From NCBI GenBank assembly GCA_002419215.1, contig DIFQ01000068.1, positions 1 through 9,177 on the forward strand: a stretch of DNA of 9,177 nt, given 5' to 3'. The position numbers and the translations under genes were made by a program. Below are positions 1-4,817 of the stretch, piece after piece. A model generated the notes under the pieces. It had not been told where the DNA came from and made no database searches. It was given only the letters and a program-made list of their open reading frames with translations. The first letter of the stretch is position 1. The number at the start of each line of letters is the position of its first letter. This stretch comes from Syntrophaceae bacterium UBA5744 (GTDB taxonomy: Bacteria > Desulfobacterota > Syntrophia > Syntrophales > UBA2192).

Positions 1-245
1 ACGGCCCCTTGCACGAGACGGTCCAGCAGAGCGTCGGCCCCCCTGCGGACATAACGCCCGGGGTCGTGACGGGGCTCGATCTCCGTGCCGACGGCTTCTT
101 TCAGGCGCGCGGCAAGGCCCATGCGGCCCCCTTCCAGGACAACGGCGACGTAGCTCGCGCCGATCCGGATGTCCTCGACGGAGTGCCGCCGGCTCTCGCC
201 GAGCAGGCGGCGGTGCAGCCGGCCGGCAATTTCGTTCTGTTGCAT
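1..245 (-). CDS. DUF4213/DUF364-type protein, N-terminal part (cut by left edge)
   Basis: An open frame runs leftwards from an ATG at 245-243 to the window edge with no stop, giving 81 visible codons. The start is well fixed because an in-frame TAG lies two codons upstream (251-249). The protein begins MQQNEIAGRL and contains VEDIRIGASYVAVVLEGGRMG at about residues 24-44. This resembles the N-terminal DUF4213 domain (enolase-N-like fold) that precedes DUF364 in putative heavy-metal-chelating proteins of anaerobes, where a V.DVRIG.xYTAVxL...G pattern is typical. The rest of the protein, including any DUF364 domain, lies outside the window. It is divergent from the cytochrome c gene, with 132 bp between the starts. 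The family has no firmly established reaction, and I infer none. The assignment comes from motif memory, not a search. Confidence 0.6.
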   Translation of the reverse strand, partial: MQQNEIAGRLHRRLLGESRRHSVEDIRIGASYVAVVLEGGRMGLAARLKEAVGTEIEPRHDPGRYVRRGADALLDRLVQGA

Positions 246-293
246 CGGCTAACCGTACCCGAGATCGATTGCAGCGTCAAGGAGCAAGGGTGG

Positions 294-322
294 TTGACTG
301 CATGTCGACGGTTCAGTAGAAT
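294..322 (+). promoter_or_regulatory. sigma70-type promoter of the cytochrome c gene
   Basis: A -35 element TTGACT (294-299) and a -10 element TAGAAT (317-322) are separated by exactly 17 bp. Each matches five of six consensus bases. Transcription would start near 329, about 50 nt before the ATG at 378, leaving room for the AGGAGG ribosome-binding site at 367-372. This is the best-formed promoter in the window. Confidence 0.65.
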
Positions 323-377
323 GAATCGCGGCGTGCCTTCGGGCCGCCGACTCCAAGCCACGCATCAGGAGGTACCC

Positions 378-704
378 ATGCCGGCAAGAAAAACGATCGG
401 ATCGACCGCCTTCGCGGCGGCACTTGCGATCCTGCTTTGCATCGCTCTGTCAGCCCCCGCCGTCGCCCAGGACGGCAAGCAGATCTACAACAACCGCTGC
501 GCCCTGTGCCACGGGGCCGACGGCGACGGCAAGGGCGTCATCATGCAGATCGCCCCCTTCGGCGCCGATTTCTGGAAGGCAAACGATGATGCGGCCATCT
601 CCAAGGCGATCGTCGAGGGCAAGGGACGCATGCCGGCCATCCCGCTCTCCCCCGAGGAGACGAAGGCCGTCGTGGACTACATGAAGGCGAACTTCAAGAA
701 GTAA
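378..704 (+). CDS. exported small class I c-type cytochrome
   Basis: This 108-residue protein has a Sec signal peptide: basic MPARKT, then a hydrophobic stretch to about residue 26, with likely cleavage after AVA at 28-30. One haem-binding CALCH motif lies at 41-45, and a GKGRMPAIP segment around 81-89 supplies the likely sixth ligand, Met85. The mature protein of about 78 residues fits a monohaem class I cytochrome (c5/c6/c553-like) that shuttles electrons in the periplasm. The frame stays open upstream to position 9, but the start at 378 is clear: it has AGGAGG at 367-372 with a 5-nt spacer and places the signal peptide at the N-terminus. It is transcribed alone from the promoter at 294-322 and ends at a strong hairpin (713-758). 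Its redox partner is unknown; the formate dehydrogenases further right are possible but not shown. Confidence 0.92.
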   Translation: MPARKTIGSTAFAAALAILLCIALSAPAVAQDGKQIYNNRCALCHGADGDGKGVIMQIAPFGADFWKANDDAAISKAIVEGKGRMPAIPLSPEETKAVVDYMKANFKK

Positions 705-712
705 TGCGGGTC

Positions 713-758
713 GCAAGCCGCGGGGGACCGGTCGAACATCCGGCCCTCCGCGGCTTGC
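713..758. terminator. bidirectional hairpin between convergent genes
   Basis: GCAAGCCGCGG (713-723) pairs perfectly with CCGCGGCTTGC (748-758). The stem continues inward through GGG/TCC-type pairs and a further CCGG/CCGG section around a loop at about 732-739. It starts 9 nt after the cytochrome c stop and ends 5 nt before the receptor's stop on the other strand, as expected for a shared terminator. There is no long T tract on either side, so termination may be imperfect. Confidence 0.7.
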
Positions 759-762
759 ATCT

Positions 763-2718
763 TCAGAATCTCAGGCGCACCCCCGCCATCCCCGTTATCC
801 CCGGCATGGGGTAGTCTTTCTTGAAGGCATAGCTCTCGTCGGTCAGGTTTTCGCCGGCGATATAGATCTCGCCTTTCGTTCCGAGCTCCTTGAGGCTGAA
901 CTCCCAGCCCAGTTTCGCATTGACAAGAACATAAGCGCTGACGGCGGCGATGCTGCTTCCCCCGTAGCCGGCGGTGCGGTTGTTGGCCGTGTACTGGTTG
1001 TCCACGTAGAGGACGTCCGCGCTGAGCTTGAAGTTCCTGAAAAACCGGTAATTGAACCCTGCACTGGCTGACCAATCGGGGGCATAGGGAAGATTGTCCG
1101 GCGATTGATCGAAGAGGTGCGTGGCACCGGCGAAGAGTGAGAGGACGTCGAGAGGGCTCCAGGTGACCGTAACCTCGATGCCCTTGGTCCTGAAGTCGCC
1201 GATGTTTTCGTAGCGGGGGGGTGCCGGTGAGGTCACCAGGATCATGCGATTGTTCCCGTCGTCGGCAAAGTACGTGACGTCGGTCCGGAAGGTCTTGCCG
1301 ATCGTGTGGCTCAGGCCCGCCTCGTAGTGATCCACCGTCTCCGCGTCCAGGCCCTTCCACCCCGTGTTGCCCCCCCAGAAGAGGCTGGAGTTGGCCACGA
1401 CGTAGACGCCGGGGTAGTTGACGCCCCTTGCATAGGAGGCGTGAAATTCCGTCCTTTCGCAGCCGACGACGAGGCCCGCCTGGGGCCCCCACTCGGCGTC
1501 GAAGTCGCTGTGGGAGAACCAGCGAACCCCGGCCGAGGGAATCGCATACCAGCCGCTCTTTTCCCCGAAGAGGTGGCTCAGGGCTGCATAGGGCGACAGG
1601 ATGCGGAAGGTCTCCCGGGGGAACGTGCTGTCCGCCCGGGGCGCATCCCTGTCGATGGTGACCTTGCCGCCGATGAAATCCACGTCGATGCCGCCGAGGA
1701 TCTCGCCGTTTTTCCAGGGGTTGACGGTCTCCTGCAGCCGGGCGCCGTAATTGTCCCAGTCCGTCGTGGTATCATAGTAGAAACCCGCCGGATCAGGCTG
1801 GTCCTGCCAGTCGCCCGTGCCCCGGTTCCAGTAAATCTTCAGGGTCCCCCTCGCCGAGGCGTACTGGTGGGCGAGGGTGAGCACCGTCATTTCGTCGTTT
1901 GACCGGTAGGTTCCCTGGCGGGCCGCGGGATTTCCTTCCGGCCCCGGGTCCTCGGCGTAATTGTCGGTCGCATTCGCCGTGAGGCTCACATACCAGGACG
2001 GATTGATCTGATGACCCACCCGGGCAAAGTATTCCTGCAGCTCCCCGCTGGAGAAATCCCTGTGGCCGCTGGACGAGCGGAAGCTCTGGAGGACGTAATA
2101 ATCGGTGTTCCCGACCTTGCCCCCGTGCTCGGCGCCCTCCATGAAGGTGGAGTAGGACCCGTAACCGGCCCGGACGTTCGTATAGAACCCCTCTTCCGTC
2201 TGCCGTTTCGTGACCAGGTTCACGACCCCGTAGGCGCCGTTGCCGAACAGGACGGGCTGCGCCCCCTTGTAGATGTCAATCCGCTGGGCCTGGTCGACGC
2301 TCATCATGTCCATGAGGGGGTGCATCCAGACGCCGGCGACCTTCGGGATGCCGTCGACGGCCGTCTGGATTTCGCCGCCCGGCCTCGAGCTTCCCATGCC
2401 GCGGATATAGATCGCCCCGCCGTCGCCCCCGCCGAAGCTGCCGACGGGACTCTGGCGGGAGATGATCACGCCGGGGACCATCCGAACGGCCGATTGGAAA
2501 TCCTGGGCGTTGAGATCGCCGATCTGGTCTTCCGTTACGCCGGTGACCTGGCTTGCCAGGCGGTTGACCCGGTTGCCTTCCGTAATGGGCGCGGCCGTCA
2601 CGACGACCTCCTCCATCCGGACGGGCCCGTTCCCGTCTCCCCGGGCCTCGGCGGGGGGCAAAGCGACGCCGGCAAGCGCCAGAGAGCACAGGAAGAGCGC
2701 GGGGATGCGGTGCTTCAT
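763..2718 (-). CDS. TonB-dependent outer-membrane receptor
   Basis: This is a 651-residue outer-membrane beta-barrel receptor that takes up a scarce ligand using TonB/proton-motive energy. In order it has a signal peptide (about 1-26), a TonB-box-like EEVVVTA at 36-42, and a plug domain from about 50 to 172. The plug contains VPGVIIS (81-87), IYIRGMG (103-109) and its usual closing block GAYGVVNLVTK (161-171). A beta-rich barrel follows, ending in the outer-membrane C-terminal phenylalanine (LRF). The length is normal for siderophore or cobalamin-type receptors. The start at 2718 is preferred because it begins the signal peptide and has GGAGA upstream; the frame runs 85 codons further, but that extension would cross the divergent gene. 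The substrate cannot be read from sequence. No cobalamin riboswitch or obvious Fur box is visible upstream. It is divergent from the two thiol-redox genes. Confidence 0.93.
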   Translation of the reverse strand: MKHRIPALFLCSLALAGVALPPAEARGDGNGPVRMEEVVVTAAPITEGNRVNRLASQVTGVTEDQIGDLNAQDFQSAVRMVPGVIISRQSPVGSFGGGDGGAIYIRGMGSSRPGGEIQTAVDGIPKVAGVWMHPLMDMMSVDQAQRIDIYKGAQPVLFGNGAYGVVNLVTKRQTEEGFYTNVRAGYGSYSTFMEGAEHGGKVGNTDYYVLQSFRSSSGHRDFSSGELQEYFARVGHQINPSWYVSLTANATDNYAEDPGPEGNPAARQGTYRSNDEMTVLTLAHQYASARGTLKIYWNRGTGDWQDQPDPAGFYYDTTTDWDNYGARLQETVNPWKNGEILGGIDVDFIGGKVTIDRDAPRADSTFPRETFRILSPYAALSHLFGEKSGWYAIPSAGVRWFSHSDFDAEWGPQAGLVVGCERTEFHASYARGVNYPGVYVVANSSLFWGGNTGWKGLDAETVDHYEAGLSHTIGKTFRTDVTYFADDGNNRMILVTSPAPPRYENIGDFRTKGIEVTVTWSPLDVLSLFAGATHLFDQSPDNLPYAPDWSASAGFNYRFFRNFKLSADVLYVDNQYTANNRTAGYGGSSIAAVSAYVLVNAKLGWEFSLKELGTKGEIYIAGENLTDESYAFKKDYPMPGITGMAGVRLRF

Positions 2719-2897
2719 GGAGAGTCTCCGGTCGGACGGCTGGGCGGTGCGTGCGAGGGGCTGCGGCATCCAGAAAGCCACATCCCGCCGGGTGCTGTCA
2801 ATCCCTTTGTGCCCCGGAGGCGGGGGGTACGGATTTTTTGTTTTCCGAATCCCCATATTCTGGTACTCTTCTGCCATCCTGTTCACGGAGGCTCGCC
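2719..2897. promoter_or_regulatory. divergent promoter region, receptor versus thiol-redox operon
   Basis: This 179-bp gap separates the divergent starts at 2718 and 2898. On the minus strand a perfect -35 TTGACA (2801-2796) is followed 18 bp on by CTTTCT, a poor -10 preceded by an extended-type TGG; this could drive the receptor. On the plus strand an AT-rich stretch (2833-2870) carries weak -10-like TATTCT (2856-2861) and TACTCT (2864-2869) without a convincing -35. GGAGG at 2887-2891 is the ribosome-binding site of the plus-strand gene. I see no operator dyad strong enough to name. Confidence 0.4.
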
Positions 2898-3467
2898 ATG
2901 AAAAAAATCCTGGTTCTCGCAATGGTGGCGGTTGTTGTCCTGGCCGGCTCACTGGCCGCAGCCCAGACTGCACAGCCGAAAGTCGGTGACAAGCTCTTCG
3001 ACCTCACCCTCCCGGTCCCCGGCGAGCGCGCCGACCGGAACTACCTCGGCATCTCGGGCTGGGGCAAGACCTTCAAAGTGGCCGACATCAAGGCAAACCT
3101 GGTCCTCATCGAGATCCTCAGCATGTACTGCCCATTCTGCCAGAAGGATGCCCCCCTCGTGAACCAGCTCTACGAGGCCATCGAAAAGGACCCCGCGGCA
3201 AAGGGCAGGATCAAGATCATCGGGATCGGCGCCGGCAACTCCACCTACGAGACGGAAGTATTCAGGAAACGCTATAATGTGCCCTTCCCCGTCTTCCCGG
3301 ACCCCGATTACGACATCCACAAGAAGTGCGGCGAAGTGCGGACCCCCTTCTTCATCGCCGTCAGGCTCAACGCGAACGGGACCCAGGACGTGACCTACGC
3401 CAAGCTGGGCGGGTTCGGGGAAATCCCTGCATTCCTGGCATCGCTCAAGAAATCCGCAGGGTTGTAA
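2898..3467 (+). CDS. exported thioredoxin-fold protein with CPFC active site
   Basis: This 189-residue protein has a clear Sec signal peptide (MKKILVLAMVAVVVLAGSLAAAQ, residues 1-23, cleaved around AAA-Q). The redoxin fold follows: a beta strand LVLIEIL (68-74) leading into MYCPFC (76-81), with redox-active Cys78 and Cys81, and a cis-proline loop RTPFF with Pro150. It is a TlpA/ResA-like or AhpC/TSA-like redoxin acting in the periplasm as a thiol:disulfide oxidoreductase, or as an electron donor to other thiol enzymes. Cys144, just ahead of the cis-Pro loop, is a third cysteine not normally part of the active site. The start has GGAGG at 2887-2891 with a 6-nt spacer. It lies 10 nt upstream of an exported peroxiredoxin, which suggests one mRNA and a partner relationship. 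The specific substrate is not known. Confidence 0.85.
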   Translation: MKKILVLAMVAVVVLAGSLAAAQTAQPKVGDKLFDLTLPVPGERADRNYLGISGWGKTFKVADIKANLVLIEILSMYCPFCQKDAPLVNQLYEAIEKDPAAKGRIKIIGIGAGNSTYETEVFRKRYNVPFPVFPDPDYDIHKKCGEVRTPFFIAVRLNANGTQDVTYAKLGGFGEIPAFLASLKKSAGL

Positions 3468-3477
3468 GGAGGTCGCC

Positions 3478-4074
3478 ATGACAAAAAAATCGACATTCAT
3501 CACCATCGCGCTGTTTCTGGCCCTCGTCACGCCGGCCTGGGCGCAGACGCACTCCGAGGCCTACAAGGACAACATCTATGTGACGGGCGATCTGAAGCCC
3601 GTCGACAGCGTCCTGAAGGTGAAAGTCGGCGACATGGCGCCGGACTTCTTGCTCCCCTCCATCGCCGGCCAGAAGGTCACCCTGAGCCAGTACCGCGGGA
3701 AGAAAAACGTGGTGCTCTCCTTCGTCCCCGCGGCCTGGACCCCCGTCTGCTCGGACCAGTGGCCGGGCTACAACATCGTGAAGGGACTTTTTGACAAGAG
3801 CGACGCCGTCCTGCTGGGGATTACCGTCGACAACATCCCCACCCTCTACGCGTGGACGAACCAGATGGGTCAGCTCTGGTTCCCGGTGCTCTCGGACTTC
3901 TACCCGCACGGGAAGGTTGCCGAAACCTACGGGGTGCTTCGCTCCGACGGGACTTCCGAGCGTGCCCTCTTCGTCATCGACAAGAAGGGCGTCATCCGTT
4001 ACATCGACGTCCACGACATCAACAAACGCCCGTCACTGGAGTCGCTTATCCGGGAACTCGAAAAACTGAAGTAA
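3478..4074 (+). CDS. exported peroxiredoxin (AhpC/TSA family) with a single cysteine
   Basis: This 198-residue protein has a Sec signal peptide (1-22, ending PAWA-Q) and an AhpC/TSA domain from about residue 48. The catalytic signature PxxxTxxC is intact as PAAWTPVC, with Pro84, Thr88 and peroxidatic Cys91; an SERALFVID segment supplies the conserved arginine. Peroxiredoxins of this type reduce H2O2 or organic hydroperoxides, here outside the cytoplasm. Cys91 is the only cysteine in the whole protein, so it has no resolving cysteine of its own and must be recycled by another thiol; the CPFC protein next door is the obvious candidate (inference). AAGGAGG (3466-3472) overlaps the upstream stop, and the ATG follows 5 nt later, so the two genes are probably co-transcribed and translationally linked. 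Confidence 0.88.
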   Translation: MTKKSTFITIALFLALVTPAWAQTHSEAYKDNIYVTGDLKPVDSVLKVKVGDMAPDFLLPSIAGQKVTLSQYRGKKNVVLSFVPAAWTPVCSDQWPGYNIVKGLFDKSDAVLLGITVDNIPTLYAWTNQMGQLWFPVLSDFYPHGKVAETYGVLRSDGTSERALFVIDKKGVIRYIDVHDINKRPSLESLIRELEKLK

Positions 4075-4097
4075 CGGAAGGCCTGCGATTGGGGGAC

Positions 4098-4124
4098 TTC
4101 CCGTGTCGGGAACCGGGAATCCCG
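4098..4124. terminator. weak dyads between convergent genes, possible terminator
   Basis: The 102-bp gap between the peroxiredoxin stop (4074) and the regulator stop (4177, minus strand) holds TTCCCG (4098-4103) facing CGGGAA (4107-4112) across a 3-nt loop. Directly after come CGGG (4114-4117) and CCCG (4121-4124). The position suits a terminator for the convergent genes, but the stems are short and no T run follows on the plus strand. Confidence 0.3.
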
Positions 4125-4176
4125 AAACGAAGGATCGGTATTGCGCAGGGCGTCGACCGCCCCGGCCGGGCAGGCT

Positions 4177-4506
4177 TCAGTTTTTGTCCCACCCGAGGGC
4201 TTTGGACTTCTTCTGCAGAAAATCGTCCAATTCCTTTTCGAACTGCTCGTATTGCTCCAGCAACTCTTTGGCCTCTGCCGTCAGGCGCAGGCTTTTTTTC
4301 GCCCCATCGCTCTCCACGAGCTTGACACCCAGGCGCTCCTCGGAAGCCTTGAGCCTCCCCCAGGCGGCACGATAGGACATCTTCAGTTCTTTTGCCGCCG
4401 CCTGAAGGCTCTTGCACTCCAGGATCGCCCGGAACATTTCATCCCGGCCCTTCCCGAAGATGACTTTCCCGTCTTTTTCAAGCCAGATCTTATATCGAAT
4501 CTTCAT
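4177..4506 (-). CDS. ModE-type winged-helix regulator, DNA-binding domain only
   Basis: This 109-residue protein has the N-terminal ModE/LysR-like winged helix. KIWLEKDGKVIFGKGRDEMF leads into ILECKSLQAAAKELKMSYRAAWGRLKASEERLG (about 28-60), where AAAKELKMSYRAAW is the helix-turn-helix and the LTAEAKELL region is the wing and following helix. The C-terminus (about 76-105) is charged and helical, likely a dimerisation helix. E. coli ModE is about 262 residues and binds molybdate through two C-terminal Mop domains; both are absent here, so metal sensing, if any, must work differently. The start at 4506 has GAGGA 8 nt upstream; the frame extends further with no better signal. It is divergent from the molybdenum/tungsten enzyme gene fdhA, making that gene the likely target. 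Repressor or activator role is not shown. Confidence 0.82.
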   Translation of the reverse strand: MKIRYKIWLEKDGKVIFGKGRDEMFRAILECKSLQAAAKELKMSYRAAWGRLKASEERLGVKLVESDGAKKSLRLTAEAKELLEQYEQFEKELDDFLQKKSKALGWDKN

Positions 4507-4623
4507 GGCATCGGTCCTCGGACTCGGTCTGAAAGTCCTCTTGTCATCGATAAAGATTCCCGCATTTTGGAACGAGGGTGAAACGCGAAACCTGTGCGAA
4601 TCCAACCTAGCAATTCCACTGGA

Positions 4624-4660
4624 CTTCATCAAGTATAAGTTTTGAATAACATAGATGAAG
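4624..4660. repeat. inverted repeat with AT-rich centre, candidate operator
   Basis: CTTCATC (4624-4630) and GATGAAG (4654-4660) are perfect 7-bp inverted arms around a 23-bp AT-rich core. The core contains the -10-like TATACT of the minus strand. The position between the regulator and fdhA makes it a candidate binding site, but it does not resemble the E. coli ModE operator. Confidence 0.3.
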
Positions 4661-4744
4661 GGCCCAATTCTCTACCGGGGCTTCCATCCACAATTCCCGC
4701 AAAAGAATATTGACTTCCTGCCTGTCCTGTATTAAGCCATTTTC

Positions 4745-4754
4745 GGCATATGCC
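4745..4754. repeat. perfect 10-bp palindrome in the fdhA promoter spacer
   Basis: GGCATATGCC is a perfect palindrome lying between the weak -35 (4740-4745) and the extended -10 (4760-4768) proposed for fdhA. The 8-mer CATATGCC recurs at 8623-8630, just ahead of the fdnG ribosome-binding site. Ten-base palindromes also occur by chance, so an operator role is only suggested. Confidence 0.3.
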
Positions 4755-4817
4755 ATATTTGATACAACATTGCCAACTTTCACCGCAGGGCACGTTAGTT
4801 TCACAAAGGAGGAAGTC

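Larger units (their letters stand above)
4507..4817. promoter_or_regulatory. 311-bp divergent control region, regulator versus fdhA
   Basis: No gene is supported here. The stretch is clearly more AT-rich than its surroundings, most of all at 4625-4780. It holds the inverted repeat at 4624-4660, the palindrome at 4745-4754 and candidate promoters in both directions. On the minus strand TATACT (4637-4632), a five-of-six -10, has a weak -35 TTCATC 16 bp upstream and could serve the regulator. On the plus strand an extended -10, TGA-TACAAC (4760-4768), has a weak -35 TTTTCG (4740-4745) at 17-bp spacing and could serve fdhA. A second -35-like TTGACT (4710-4715) has no -10 at proper spacing. AAGGAGG at 4806-4812 is the fdhA ribosome-binding site. 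Confidence 0.5.

Noticed and set aside
9..377. N-terminal extension of the cytochrome c gene to position 9
   Set aside because: It would bury the signal peptide inside the protein and overlaps the divergent DUF4213-type gene and the cytochrome promoter.
2719..2897. Cobalamin riboswitch upstream of the TonB receptor
   Set aside because: I looked for the B12 box and its paired stems on the minus strand and did not find them; the leader is also too short.
2011..2901. A 296-codon plus-strand frame across the receptor gene
   Set aside because: It is a shadow of the receptor's codon bias, with no domain or ribosome-binding site.
4789..4803. Sigma54-like -24/-12 element (GGCACG-N4-TTTCA)
   Set aside because: The -12 GC is TC, and transcription would start near 4815, after the ribosome-binding site of fdhA, so the transcript could not be translated normally.
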